Assembly: GCA_045811525.1 (NCBI GenBank)
Contig: JBJMTV010000045.1
Location: forward strand, 1-64,000
Direction of reading: 5' to 3'
Source: VAZQ01 sp045811525
GTDB taxonomy: Bacteria; Pseudomonadota; Alphaproteobacteria; Rhizobiales; Xanthobacteraceae
Length of the DNA: 64,000 bases
Every line of letters starts with the position of its first letter. The stretch's first letter is position 1. Positions 55,077 through 64,000 of this stretch are shown here, piece after piece. The notes beneath the pieces were generated by a model that was given only the letters and a program-made list of their open reading frames with translations, was not told where the DNA came from and did not search any database. The translations under genes were made by a program, and so were the position numbers.

Positions 55077-56861
55077 ATGGCTTCGCTTGACGCCGTCAGC
55101 ATCGGGATTTTGCTGGGCGCGCTGCTGGTGCTGGCCGGCATCATGTCGAGCCTGGTGGCGATGCGCTTCGGCGCGCCTCTGCTGCTGGTCTTCCTCATTG
55201 TCGGCATGGTCGCGGGTGAAGCCGGGCCTGGCGGAATCAAGTTCGATGACGTGCGCACCACTTATCTCGTTGGCTCGATTGCGCTGGCGCTGATCCTGTT
55301 CGACGGCGGCCTGCGTACGCGCTTTGCCACTTTCCGCAACGTGCTGGCACCGGCTGGGACATTGGCCACCTTGGGTGTGCTCGTGACCGCGCTTTTGACC
55401 GCGCCGGCGGCCAAGCTTCTGCTCGATGTGAGCTGGACCGAGGCGCTGCTGGTGGGAGCGGTGGTGGCTTCCACCGATGCTGCGGCAGTGTTCTTCCTGA
55501 TGCATGCGCGCGGCTTGCGGCTGCGCCCGCGCGTCGCCGCGACGCTGGAGGTGGAGTCCGGAAGCAACGACCCTTTTGCCGTTTTGCTCACCATGCTCCT
55601 GGTGCAATTTCTCACCTTGGGTGAGCGCAGCTGGCAGGACGTGGCGACGGTGCTTGCCGAGCAGGCGGTTCTCGGTACCGCCATCGGCCTGCTTGGCGGC
55701 CGGGCAATCGTGCTGGTGCTCAATCGGCTTAATCTCGCGCAAGGCCTGCATGCCCCATTCGTGACAACCAGCGCGCTGGTGGTGTTCGGGCTGGCGCAGG
55801 TTGTGCACGCCTCAGGCTTTCTGGCCGTCTATCTCGCCGGTCTCGTGGTCGGCAATCGAGCGACGCGCGCGCACAACACCGTCATCGTCTTTCTCGATGC
55901 GGTCACCTGGCTGGCACAGATCGTGATGTTCGTTCTGCTCGGATTATTGGTCTGGCCGTTCCGACTGATCGAGACAATCATTCCCGCACTCGCGGTTGCG
56001 GCGGTGCTGATGTTCCTGGCGCGGCCGGCGGCGGTGTTGCTGTGCCTGACGCCGTTCCGCTTCTCGTGGCGCGAGAAGCTTTTCATCTCGTGGGTCGGAC
56101 TGCGCGGCGCCGTCGGCATTTTTCTCGCCTCGATTCCGCTGCTGGTCGGCTTGGCGCAGGCGACCCATTACTTCGACATTGCCTTCGTCGTGGTATTGAC
56201 CTCACTGCTGGTCCAGGGTTGGACGGTCGCCTGGGCTGCGCGGCGGCTGCACATCGCGCTGCCGAGCCATGATCATGTGCCGCGCCGGGTCGAGCTCGAT
56301 CTTCCCGGCCAGCTCGAGCAGGAGATCGTCGGCTATCCCGTGGCGGGCAACAGCCCCTATTTGCGGCGCGGCCTCTTGCCGGGCTGGGCGCGCCCGATCC
56401 TGGTCGTGCGCGACGAGCGCATCCTCGGACCGGTTGAGGCTGCTCCGGTCCGCACCGGCGATTATCTCTACCTCTTGGCGCCGCCCGAGAAGGCGCAGGC
56501 GCTCGACCGCTTCTTTGTCAATCTGCCGCCGCCGCCAGCGCCCGATCCACGGCTTCTCGGCGACTTCTTTGTCTCCGGGGATGTGACCTTGGGCGAGCTC
56601 GCCGCTATCTATGGCCTCTCGGTGGAGCGCGAAGCGGCGGGAGTCTCGCTCGCCGACCATATGGCCGAGGAAACCAAGCGGCGCCCGCGGCAAGGCCATG
56701 TGGTGCCGCTCGGGCCAATTGCGCTGCTTGCGCATCGCGTCGTCGACGGGCGAGTGACGAGCGTGGGGCTGCGATTGCCGGAGGATGATGACGAGCCGCG
56801 GCCATCAATGGCGGCGCGGCTGAAGAAGGCGGCGCGCAAGGCCTGGGCGCGCTGGGGCTAA
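55077..56861 (+). CDS. cvrA: Potassium/proton antiporter (NhaP2/CvrA type)
   Basis: A 594-residue CPA1-type antiporter. The 12-13-helix exchanger domain takes about residues 1-395 (GAVVASTDAAAVFFLMHARG and LEVESGSNDPFAVLLTMLL carry the ion-binding Asp residues). A TrkA-C-like domain follows (about 400-480), then a CorC/HlyC-like C-terminal domain (about 490-575). This order and length match NhaP2/CvrA. It protects cytoplasmic volume and pH by exchanging K+ for H+. Confidence 0.92.
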   Translation: MASLDAVSIGILLGALLVLAGIMSSLVAMRFGAPLLLVFLIVGMVAGEAGPGGIKFDDVRTTYLVGSIALALILFDGGLRTRFATFRNVLAPAGTLATLGVLVTALLTAPAAKLLLDVSWTEALLVGAVVASTDAAAVFFLMHARGLRLRPRVAATLEVESGSNDPFAVLLTMLLVQFLTLGERSWQDVATVLAEQAVLGTAIGLLGGRAIVLVLNRLNLAQGLHAPFVTTSALVVFGLAQVVHASGFLAVYLAGLVVGNRATRAHNTVIVFLDAVTWLAQIVMFVLLGLLVWPFRLIETIIPALAVAAVLMFLARPAAVLLCLTPFRFSWREKLFISWVGLRGAVGIFLASIPLLVGLAQATHYFDIAFVVVLTSLLVQGWTVAWAARRLHIALPSHDHVPRRVELDLPGQLEQEIVGYPVAGNSPYLRRGLLPGWARPILVVRDERILGPVEAAPVRTGDYLYLLAPPEKAQALDRFFVNLPPPPAPDPRLLGDFFVSGDVTLGELAAIYGLSVEREAAGVSLADHMAEETKRRPRQGHVVPLGPIALLAHRVVDGRVTSVGLRLPEDDDEPRPSMAARLKKAARKAWARWG

Positions 56862-56877
56862 ATGCTCTAGCAGGACA

Positions 56878-57647
<770 letters not shown>

Positions 57648-57651
<4 letters not shown>

Positions 57652-58679
57652 GCGGGGCCGCCTTCGAGCAGGCGTCGCTCGGAGAAAATCATGACGAGAA
57701 AAAACGGCACACCGATCAACGCGGTCACCACGCCAACGCGCAGCTCGTCGGCCGCGGGCATCGCGCGCACCGCGATATCGGCGGCGGTGAGCAGCGCCGC
57801 CCCGGCCAAAGCTGCCGGCAAGAGGACGCGAGCGGGGTCGGATCCCACGGCACGGCGCACCAGGTGCGGCGCAATCAACCCGACGAAACCGATTGAGCCG
57901 GCCACCGCTACTCCGGCGCCAACGCCGAGCGCCACGCCGACAACCACGAGCATGCGCACCCGGCTCAGATCGACACCAAGCGAGGCGGCGGCATCCTCGC
58001 CGAGCGTGAGAGCGCGGAAAGCGGGCGCGTTCATTGCCAGCAACAGCCAGCTCACCAGGCAGAACGGCGCTGCCAGAAAAAGATGGTCGCTGCTGCGGTC
58101 CTCGAGCGAGCCCAGGAGCCAGAACGCGATCTCGAGCGCCGCATAGGGATTGGGCGCAAGATTGAGAATGAGCGCGGTGATGGCTCCGGCGAAGCTCGCG
58201 AGTGCAAGCCCGGCGAGCAGGGTGACGGTGAGGCTGGCGCGCCGGCCGGCAATGGCGACCAGCCCGCCGATGGAAACGAGCGCGCCGGCAATACCGGCGA
58301 GCGGCACCATCAGTGAGGTGGCGCCGGCAATCGAGAAAGCGATCATGAACGAGGCCGCGGCCGCTGCCGCCTGCGGCGCTCCGAACAAGGCGGGCTCCGC
58401 CAAGGGGTTGCGCAACAGCCCCTGGAGCGCGGCGCCCGAGAGCCCCAGCGTTGCGCCGAGCAACAGCGCCAATGCAGTGCGCGGCAAGCGGATCTCGCGC
58501 ACGATAATCCCGGCCGCGCCTTGCCCGTCGAGGAGCCCGGCGAGCGCAGCTCGCGGCGAGAGTGCCGCCGGTCCGACCATCAGTGACAGCACGAAGAGCG
58601 CGACAAGCAGCACGACCAGCGCCGTCTCGAGCGCCATGCGCCTGTCAGCTTTCGCGATCAGCACGAGCGTTCCCCTCAC
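57648..58679 (-). CDS. FecCD/BtuC-type ABC permease
   Basis: A 343-residue inner-membrane permease of the FecCD family with about ten helices. LPRTALALLLGATLGLSGAALQGLLRNPLAEPALFG is the diagnostic motif, and VAVAGSIGFVGLIAPHLVRRAVGSDPARVLLP is the second. It pairs with the downstream ATPase. The start may be the GTG at 58679 or the GTG at 58664 (good GGGG site). The solute-binding protein that should complete the transporter is at 63215, divergent and about 4.5 kb away. Confidence 0.9.
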
Positions 58680-58693
58680 CCCTTCTGCCCAGG

Positions 58694-58770
58694 TTAGTGT
58701 GGCGGTCAGAAGTCCCCATCATAGTTGCCGCAAGTTCGTCATGCGGACTTCTCAACCAAAGCCACACTAA
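58694..58770. mobile_element. MITE-like inverted-repeat element
   Basis: A 77-base sequence begins TTAGTGTGGC (58694-58703) and ends GCCACACTAA (58761-58770), a perfect 10-base terminal inverted repeat. An inner pair AGAAGTCC (58708-58715)/GGACTTCT (58745-58752) extends it. TA dinucleotides lie at each end, as with Tc1/mariner or IS630-type targets. There is no transposase. It may be a remnant or a small non-autonomous element; it could also be a hairpin regulator of the nearby permease gene. Confidence 0.5.
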
Positions 58771-58913
58771 TGCCTGTTGGGATTAGACCGTGTACTCATA
58801 AATTTCGCATGGCCGCTAATAAACGAACAGCGGCAGAAAAAAGCAGACATCGTCATCTTGGCAAAGTAGCGCAAATTCGCCCTATGCACCTAACGCGCCA
58901 CTGGATGTAAATC

Positions 58914-59309
58914 CTACTTGCGGTACTGAGACACGCTGACCTTCTCCATCCATTCGACGTTCTTGCCGTCGGGCGATTCCGTTACTGCGATATGCGTCAT
59001 TGCCGTCGTTGGAGTTGCGCCATGCCAATGCTTCTCGCCGGGCGGAAACCACACGACATCGCCGGGGCGGATCTCTTCGATCGAGCCGCCCTCGCTTTGC
59101 GCCCAACCAAGACCGGACGTGACGATGAGTGTCTGGCCGAGCGGATGCGTATGCCATGCAGAGCGCGCCCCGGGCTCGAATGTCACGTGACCCCCGCTGA
59201 CACGCACCGGCTCGCCGATTTGAAAGACGGGGTCTACGCGAACCATGCCGGTGAAATACGATTCCGGGCCTTTGCCGGAGGGCCGCGAACCATTGCGTTT
59301 GATTTCCAT
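58914..59309 (-). CDS. Metal-binding cupin, (R)-mandelonitrile lyase-like
   Basis: A 131-residue single-domain cupin. The N-terminus MEIKRNGSRPSGKGPESYFTG and the motif ARSAWHTHPLGQTLIV match the small cupin family of bacterial manganese hydroxynitrile lyases. Metal ligands H53, H55, Q59 and H94 (GEKHWHG) line up with that fold. The physiological substrate is usually unknown. GGAGAGAG precedes the ATG at 59309. It diverges from the LysR gene and, being next to a carboxymuconolactone decarboxylase, may act in a related pathway. Confidence 0.86.
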   Translation of the reverse strand: MEIKRNGSRPSGKGPESYFTGMVRVDPVFQIGEPVRVSGGHVTFEPGARSAWHTHPLGQTLIVTSGLGWAQSEGGSIEEIRPGDVVWFPPGEKHWHGATPTTAMTHIAVTESPDGKNVEWMEKVSVSQYRK

Positions 59310-59443
59310 TGTCGCGTCTCTCTCCGTTCTTTGACATCAGTCATCATCTGGCTCAGCCCGGGCGTAGAAGTGGCCAAGAGCGTCGTGCCTGCGCCGCCGA
59401 GCAGGCACCTGCGCGTGAGCATCCGCCGCGTGTGTTGATTCAT
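59234..59443 (-). pseudogene. Orphan Tat signal-like N-terminus
   Basis: A 69-codon frame begins MNQHTRRMLTRRCLLGGAG, with a twin-arginine-like motif and a hydrophobic stretch ending LSQMM. After that it runs out of frame through the start of the cupin gene and stops at 59234. No mature domain follows, so it looks like the remnant of a deleted Tat-exported protein, or a chance frame. Confidence 0.35.
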
Positions 59444-59531
59444 TGATAAACTCCGTTCCCAGCGCCTGATCCAAGCTAGCCGGTGACCTCGCCAATTTAG
59501 GCTCGGCGGCGTTGCACGCTAGGCGCTATAA

Positions 59532-59546
59532 TCGGCATGGACTTAT
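59532..59546 (+). promoter_or_regulatory. Candidate LysR operator (copy at the lysR promoter)
   Basis: TCGGCATGGACTTAT lies 15 bases before the LysR start. The nearly identical TCCGCATGGACTTAT lies upstream of the MFS operon at 63021. Here the context ATAA, 11 bases, TTAT makes a small dyad, as in LysR-type sites. Inferred from conservation only. Confidence 0.45.
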
Positions 59547-59561
59547 GGCCCCGGACGATAA

Positions 59562-60455
59562 ATGCAGCGCAGCAATCTAGATGACCTTGTGGCGTTCCTG
59601 GCTGTCGGACGGGAACGCAGTTTTACCAAAGCCGCCGCGAAACTAGGCGTCTCTCAGTCGTCCCTCAGTCACACCATTCGCGAACTTGAAGCGCGCCTTG
59701 GGGTTCGGCTTCTGACACGCACGACACGCAGCGTTTCACCGACGGCCGCCGGCGAGCGCTTACTGCAAAACCTGGGCCCGCGATTTGAAGAAATCCACGC
59801 CGAATTGGCTGCGCTTAGCGAGCTTCGGGAGAAGCCTGCCGGCTCTATCCGGATCACGACGATGGAGTACGCCGCGGAAACGATCCTGCTGCCCAAGCTT
59901 GCGAAGCTCATGCGCACCTATCCTGACATCAAGGTCGAGATCATCATCGATTACGGACTGACCGACATAGTGGCCGAACGCTTCGACGCGGGAATACGCA
60001 GCGGCGAGCAAGTGGCGAAAGACATGATTGCTGTTCGTGTCGGGCCGGACATGCGCATGGCCGTCGTCGGGGCCCCATCGTATTTCCGAAAACAATCCGA
60101 GCCGAAAAAGCCGCAGGAATTGCTTGGCCACAACTGCATCAATCTTCGCTTGCCTTCTCGTGGCGGTTTGTACGCCTGGGAATTTGAAAAAGGCGGCCGC
60201 GAACTCAAGGTGCGTGTCGAAGGCCAAATGACGTTCAACAGTGCTACGCAGATGCTCAACGCGGCGCTGTCAGGCTATGGCCTCGCTTACGTGCCCGAAG
60301 GCGTCGTGCAGCCTCATCTCGCGAAGGGCCGCCTCAAGCGGGTACTTGCGGACTGGTGCCAGCCGTACTCGGGTTATCATCTCTTTTATCCCAGCCGCCG
60401 GCAGTCCTCTGCGGCCTTCAATCTGGTCGTCGAGGCGCTGCGGGAGCGGGGCTGA
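59562..60455 (+). CDS. LysR-family transcriptional regulator
   Basis: A 297-residue LysR protein. The N-terminal helix-turn-helix (FLAVGRERSFTKAAAKLGVSQSSLSHTIRELEARLGVRLLTRTTRSVSPT) is followed by a ligand-binding domain ending around LVVEALRERG. It is divergent from the cupin gene and convergent with the monooxygenase gene, so it likely controls that module. The ATG at 59562 gives the canonical MQRSNLDDLVAFLAV start. Confidence 0.92.
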   Translation: MQRSNLDDLVAFLAVGRERSFTKAAAKLGVSQSSLSHTIRELEARLGVRLLTRTTRSVSPTAAGERLLQNLGPRFEEIHAELAALSELREKPAGSIRITTMEYAAETILLPKLAKLMRTYPDIKVEIIIDYGLTDIVAERFDAGIRSGEQVAKDMIAVRVGPDMRMAVVGAPSYFRKQSEPKKPQELLGHNCINLRLPSRGGLYAWEFEKGGRELKVRVEGQMTFNSATQMLNAALSGYGLAYVPEGVVQPHLAKGRLKRVLADWCQPYSGYHLFYPSRRQSSAAFNLVVEALRERG

Positions 60456-60469
60456 CCGTCTCCCCCCGC

Positions 60470-60862
60470 TCACCGTGTTTGCGCGCCCAGCATAATGGGA
60501 AGCGTCCGGACGAGCTTAAGTGAGCGAACCATTTTCTCGGTCGATGTTTTGTACGTCTTGAAATGAGCCGTTTCCAGATGCGCCTTGTACGCGTCGGCAT
60601 CGCGATAAATCTCAAAAACCCGGATGTGCGTTGGATTGTCCTGCTCCGACACCGCATAAAGGACGAGCACGCCGGGTTCGACGCGAATCGCTGTAGCGAT
60701 CTGCTCCCTAACGGCGGCCTTGTAGTTCTCTAGCGCGGAAGGCTCGATCTCGATCTCCGCCATCTGCACGTATGGCGCATGTGCCTCTTGCGCGGCCGCC
60801 GGGCTGGTCATGAACGACGTCAATAAGGAAGCTCCAAGAAACAGAATCTGCCTCGCATACAT
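60470..60862 (-). CDS. Exported antibiotic-biosynthesis-monooxygenase-domain protein
   Basis: A 130-residue protein with a signal peptide (MYARQILFLGASLLTSFMTSPAAAQ) and an ABM/dimeric-barrel domain: VQMAEIEIEPSALENYKAAVREQIATAIRVEPGVLVLYAV and RVFEIYRDADAYKAHLETAHFKTYK. Cytoplasmic relatives are quinol monooxygenases such as YgiN. GGAGGGTGAA before the ATG at 60862 fixes the start and discards the longer frame to 61129. It is the last gene of the MFS/CMD/ABM operon, 38 bases after the CMD gene. Confidence 0.85.
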   Translation of the reverse strand: MYARQILFLGASLLTSFMTSPAAAQEAHAPYVQMAEIEIEPSALENYKAAVREQIATAIRVEPGVLVLYAVSEQDNPTHIRVFEIYRDADAYKAHLETAHFKTYKTSTEKMVRSLKLVRTLPIMLGAQTR

Positions 60863-60900
60863 TTCACCCTCCGGTCGTTGTAAGGAAACAAGGTCAGCGC

Positions 60901-61671
60901 CTAACGGTTTGCGAACACGTCCTTCGCGACCGGCATCGCCGAGAACACCGCGGGCCACCCGGCATAGAATGCGAGGTGAGTGATCGCCTCTGCGATCTCG
61001 GTCTGCGTCAGGCCATTGTTCATGCCGATATTGAGGTGAGCGGCCAGTTGAGCGACCTGCCCCGAGGCGACCAGCGAAGTGATCGTGACCAAGCTGCGGT
61101 CGCGCGGCGCAAGGGCAGGGCGGAGCCATAGGTCGCGGAACAGAACATCCGTCGTGTATTGCACTACGCCCGGAAAGACCGATCCAAACAATTGGCCGAC
61201 GCGTTTCGCACGGTCAGCCTCAGCGGCTTCATTGAGCGCCAGCAGGTTCGGAGAAGCGGCGGGAATCTGGTCCGACGCAATCTTACGCTCGGCAAACACG
61301 TCTTTGACGACGTTGATTGCGGACATAGCGTTGCCCCAGCCAGAATAAAATGCGAGATGCGTGATGATCTCGGAGATTTCGGCTGGCTTGACGCCGTTGT
61401 CGAGAGCGACGTTCAGATAATACGACATCTCGGCGGTTTGATTTCGCGTGATCAACGCGGCAAGCGTGACAATGCACCGGTCACGCGTACCAAGACCCTG
61501 ACGTTTCCAAACGTCTCCGAGCAGCGTGCCTTGCGCGTACCTGTCCAACGCCGGCGACACCGCGCGGACATCCTCGCGCGTTTTGCTCGTCTCTCCTTGT
61601 GCCGCAGCCGAGACCAGCATGGACATTGTTGCGAGCGTCGCAGTAAGCGAACCAAGCACGATGGTTTTCAT
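60901..61671 (-). CDS. Exported carboxymuconolactone-decarboxylase-family protein, two domains
   Basis: A 256-residue protein with a signal peptide (MKTIVLGSLTATLATMSMLVSAAAQ) and two CMD/AhpD-type helical domains. The motifs are GTRDRCIVTLAALITRNQTAEMSYYLNVALDNGVKPAEISEIITHLAFYSGWG in the first and APRDRSLVTITSLVASGQVAQLAAHLNIGMNNGLTQTEIAEAITHLAFYAGWP in the second. Neither carries the AhpD CxxC motif, so decarboxylase-like rather than peroxidase partner activity is more likely. It overlaps the MFS gene by four bases. Confidence 0.88.
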   Translation of the reverse strand: MKTIVLGSLTATLATMSMLVSAAAQGETSKTREDVRAVSPALDRYAQGTLLGDVWKRQGLGTRDRCIVTLAALITRNQTAEMSYYLNVALDNGVKPAEISEIITHLAFYSGWGNAMSAINVVKDVFAERKIASDQIPAASPNLLALNEAAEADRAKRVGQLFGSVFPGVVQYTTDVLFRDLWLRPALAPRDRSLVTITSLVASGQVAQLAAHLNIGMNNGLTQTEIAEAITHLAFYAGWPAVFSAMPVAKDVFANR

Positions 61672-62993
61672 GATTGCTTTTCCTTCAGTGAATTACGAAG
61701 TAGCCACGCCGCGATGCCAGCCGCGCAGAGCACGAGTATTGCGCTGACGATGAACACCGATGCCAACCCACTCCGATCCGCGAGCAGCCCCATGGCGGGA
61801 CTGCCGAACCCAAGCGCGAGGTCAAGAAAGACCGTGTAAGCGCCCATCGCGAGGCCGCGGCTTTGCGCTGGGGTGCGCCGCACAGCTTCCACTCCGAGGC
61901 CGGGATACACCAGCGAGTAGCCAAAGCCTGTCAGTGCAGCGCCTGCCGCGCCCAAGGCCGGACCGGATGCGAACCAGATCAGGGCCAAGCCAGATGCTTC
62001 GATAGCGACGCAGACCAGCGCGACCTTGGCTCCGCCGATCTTGTCGGGCGCGTGGCCAAGGAACAGCCGGGCGGCAACCAAGGCGATTGCGAAGGCGCTG
62101 AAGGAGAGCCAGACGGGATTCCAGCCTCGCTCCGCGGCGAGCAGCGAGCTGAACGCGATCATTGCACCGAAACCCATGGTGCTTAATGCCGAACCAAGTC
62201 CCGGCAACCAAACAAGGGCGAGAACTTTCATGAGCCCGGCTTTGGCGCCGCTTGGCGCCTGCACGGAGGTCAGCGGGATGACCAGCAGCACCGCGACAAG
62301 CGGCCCCGCAATCGTCGCGCCCGCGACCGTGTTGAACCCGCCCCTCGCGTAAAGCATGGTGCCGAGGGGCGCCCCGAACGCGAGGGCGGCAAACATGGAC
62401 ATCCCAACCCACGCTATGACTCGTCCTGCGTTTCTGGGACCTACGAGGACGAGACCCCAACTGACCGCGCCGGTGATGACAAAGCTCTCCGCTCCGCCGA
62501 GCAACGCTCGACCGAACAGAAGGATCGTGACGGACAGCAACGGATTTCCGGCAAATACAAGTGATAGAAGGTAGAGCAGCCCAGCGGCCGCGGCCATCAG
62601 CAGGCCGAGAACGACGGCGCGCTTGGCGCCTCGCGTGTCGGCGTAGTGGCCGGACCAGACTCGCGAGATAAGAGAGGCTGCGAACTGACTGCCCGTGACA
62701 AGCCCGACCACAAAGGTGCTGAGGCCGAGATTCTGGTGCACATGAAGAGGTAATACCGGCAGCGCGAGGCCAATAACAAGAAACGCGATCAGGACAACGC
62801 CCATGACTGGCAGCAGTGCGGTTATGGAAGGCTTGTAAGATTGTGTCGCAGCCCCACCGCGCTCCGGTGAACCGAGTTTTGCTGCAACGGTTGCGGCTAG
62901 CCCTGGTAGAACTGCGGCAGGTTCTCTCGGCAGAATGCGGACGCTTGGTGCGGCGATGGTTTGCGCTGCAGTCATGCGCCTAATAATAGGCAC
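61668..62993 (-). CDS. MFS transporter (arabinose efflux-like group)
   Basis: A 441-residue, 12-helix MFS transporter. The first helix contains LLPVMGVVLIAFLVIGLALPVLP, and the loop motif is WSGHYADTRGAKRAVVLG. Length and pattern suit sugar/drug efflux-type members. It is the first gene of a three-gene operon with the CMD and ABM proteins, suggesting export of a compound they act on. A near-copy of the LysR-promoter motif lies at 63021, about 28 bases upstream of its start. Confidence 0.88.
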   Translation of the reverse strand: MPIIRRMTAAQTIAAPSVRILPREPAAVLPGLAATVAAKLGSPERGGAATQSYKPSITALLPVMGVVLIAFLVIGLALPVLPLHVHQNLGLSTFVVGLVTGSQFAASLISRVWSGHYADTRGAKRAVVLGLLMAAAAGLLYLLSLVFAGNPLLSVTILLFGRALLGGAESFVITGAVSWGLVLVGPRNAGRVIAWVGMSMFAALAFGAPLGTMLYARGGFNTVAGATIAGPLVAVLLVIPLTSVQAPSGAKAGLMKVLALVWLPGLGSALSTMGFGAMIAFSSLLAAERGWNPVWLSFSAFAIALVAARLFLGHAPDKIGGAKVALVCVAIEASGLALIWFASGPALGAAGAALTGFGYSLVYPGLGVEAVRRTPAQSRGLAMGAYTVFLDLALGFGSPAMGLLADRSGLASVFIVSAILVLCAAGIAAWLLRNSLKEKQS

Positions 62994-63020
62994 CCGTGAT
63001 CATGCGATTAGTCCGCGAAA

Positions 63021-63035
63021 TCCGCATGGACTTAT
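63021..63035 (-). promoter_or_regulatory. Candidate LysR operator (copy at the MFS promoter)
   Basis: TCCGCATGGACTTAT, 14 of 15 bases identical to the site at 59532. It is embedded in the wider dyad AGTCC, 13 bases, GGACT (63010-63032). It lies just upstream of the minus-strand MFS/CMD/ABM operon. Both strands of the motif are plausible; the link to the LysR protein is inferred. Confidence 0.45.
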
Positions 63036-63214
63036 CGTGTTTGAGCATTAATTGATGTGTGGCGCAGACGCTTGCTGGTCCGCTGCGAATTCTATCCTCA
63101 GAGCTTCCTCGGCTTCGTCCAGCTCGCTTGCCTCCTCATCCTCTTCAGGCGACTTGAGATAGGTCCTGGCGGCTGCGGGCTTGCAGCGGAACCGGATTGC
63201 GCCATGATCGCCGC

Positions 63215-64000
63215 ATGCGACATGCAGCTCTCGCCAAGCGCGGCATCATCGGCCTGCTCGTCCTCGTTGCGACGAGCGCGGCAGTGCTGGCCGAGGCGCC
63301 GCGGCGGGTCGTTTCGTTCAACATTTGTGCCGATCAACTGGTCGTGGCGCTCGCCGCGCCCGAGCAGGTGGCCGCTTTGTCGCCTTACGCGACCGATGCC
63401 TCGCTCTCCGTGGTGGCCGGGCAAGCGCGAAGCTTCCGTCAGGTGGGGTGGCACGCCGAGTCTACAATCCCGCTCAATCCTGACCTTGTGCTGGTGGGGC
63501 CGCGCGATCGCTCGGTGACGCAGCGGCTCCTGAGCGCCTTGGGCTTCCGTGTCGTCAGTGTCGATTTCGTGAGCAGCCTTGCTGCCGCGCGCGCGCAGAT
63601 CACGTCACTGGCGGCGCTGCTCGGCCAACAGGAGCGCGGCGACGCCCTCCTTGCGCAGCTTGATGCTGCGATGACGCGGCTGCGGTCGGTGTCCGGCCGA
63701 TTGGCGGCGACCGCGCTGCTGGTCGGTCATGCCGGCTACACCGAGGGGCGCACGAGTCTCGCCGCCGCGCTCATGGCAGAGGCTGGACTGAAGCCGCCGC
63801 CCGGCGCTCCGGACGGCATCGGCGGCTATGTCCCGCTGGAGCGGCTGATCATGTTGCGGCCAGATCTCCTGGTGCTCAGCAGCGTGATCGAGGTGCCGCA
63901 CGACCAGGGGTCGGTCTATCTCACGCATCCCGCGCTGAGAGCGCTCTATCCACCCCGGCAGCGCGTGATCCTGCCCGCGCGCTATACCATCTGTGGCGGT
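63215..64000 (+). CDS. ABC transporter solute-binding protein, iron/cobalamin type (3' end outside window)
   Basis: The frame from the ATG at 63215 is open to the end of the window. A signal peptide (RHAALAKRGIIGLLVLVATSAAVLA) precedes APRRVVSFNICADQLVVALAAPEQVAALSPYA, the start of a class III (BtuF/FecB-like) binding protein. VGWHAESTIPLNPDLVLVGPRD and LERLIMLRPDLLVLSS are the two characteristic lobe segments. It is divergent from the FecCD permease and ATPase genes and probably completes that importer. A weak ribosome-binding site makes the exact start less certain. Confidence 0.86.
   Translation, partial: MRHAALAKRGIIGLLVLVATSAAVLAEAPRRVVSFNICADQLVVALAAPEQVAALSPYATDASLSVVAGQARSFRQVGWHAESTIPLNPDLVLVGPRDRSVTQRLLSALGFRVVSVDFVSSLAAARAQITSLAALLGQQERGDALLAQLDAAMTRLRSVSGRLAATALLVGHAGYTEGRTSLAAALMAEAGLKPPPGAPDGIGGYVPLERLIMLRPDLLVLSSVIEVPHDQGSVYLTHPALRALYPPRQRVILPARYTICGG

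Noticed and set aside
60863..61129. N-terminal extension of the ABM protein
   Set aside because: It overlaps the CMD gene in another frame and begins without a ribosome-binding site; the ATG at 60862 has a strong one and a signal peptide.

Overview
The window is high-GC chromosomal DNA that looks like a free-living alphaproteobacterium of the Hyphomicrobiales (Rhizobiales), probably near the Bradyrhizobium/Xanthobacteraceae branch. The inference rests on four things: the map-radC pair, an Omp25/31-type beta-barrel with a proline-rich N-terminus, several BUG/TctC solute-binding proteins, and two families of short palindromic intergenic repeats (GTAGGGCGGATTAGC... and GTAGCCCGGGTGGAGCG...). No rRNA, tRNA, CRISPR array, phage or intact insertion sequence was seen. 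The content is accessory catabolism and transport, arranged as small substrate-specific modules.

Region by region: (1) 1-10.2 kb holds the end of an NDP-forming acyl-CoA ligase, an overlapping hyuA-hyuB-aminotransferase operon (minus strand), a divergent second class III aminotransferase, a class V alanine/serine-glyoxylate-type aminotransferase and a D-2-hydroxyacid dehydrogenase. Both class III aminotransferases and the dehydrogenase carry frameshifts. (2) 10.2-19.7 kb has a DHA2 exporter, a BUG protein paired with an extradiol-type dioxygenase, the aerobic benzoyl-CoA genes boxB and boxC with an alpha/beta hydrolase, and two uncharacterised small genes. (3) 19.9-26.3 kb has ABC ATPase and permease genes running directly into a complete tctC-tctB-tctA set, then a shortened substrate-binding protein and a DMT exporter. 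(4) 26.5-34.9 kb has a 2-oxoacid dehydrogenase operon (E1alpha, E1beta, E2) interleaved with a semialdehyde dehydrogenase, a lipocalin-like protein and a 2-hydroxyacid dehydrogenase, followed by a duplicated AprI-like inhibitor and an acyl-CoA dehydrogenase.

(5) 35-43.4 kb has a secreted cyclase-family hydrolase, an outer-membrane beta-barrel with a clear terminator, an MHS transporter, a BUG protein plus tartrate-dehydrogenase-like enzyme, radC and map. (6) 43.5-51.9 kb has a tight five-gene minus-strand operon (isocitrate-lyase-family enzyme, GNAT, DenD-like epimerase/dehydrogenase, BUG protein, SDR) next to a plus-strand group: a Tat-exported FMN hydroxyacid oxidase with a CXXCH motif, an aminotransferase and an unusual acyl-CoA dehydrogenase. 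(7) 52-56.9 kb has a lower-GC multi-spanning membrane protein, a DMT transporter and a K+/H+ antiporter. (8) 56.9-64 kb has a FecCD/BtuCD-type ABC permease and ATPase and, divergently 4.5 kb away, the matching solute-binding protein, which runs off the window. Between them lies a cupin/LysR/monooxygenase/carboxymuconolactone-decarboxylase/MFS module with a MITE-like inverted repeat at one edge.

The recurring logic is uptake of an organic acid (four BUG proteins, only one with TctAB) next to one or two enzymes that oxidise, reduce, transaminate or cleave it. No clearly new defence or mobile system was found. The most interesting leads are the Tat flavoprotein with a haem-type motif, the ABC/TctCBA hybrid operon, the DenD/isocitrate-lyase operon, and a nearly identical 15-base motif shared by the LysR and MFS promoters.
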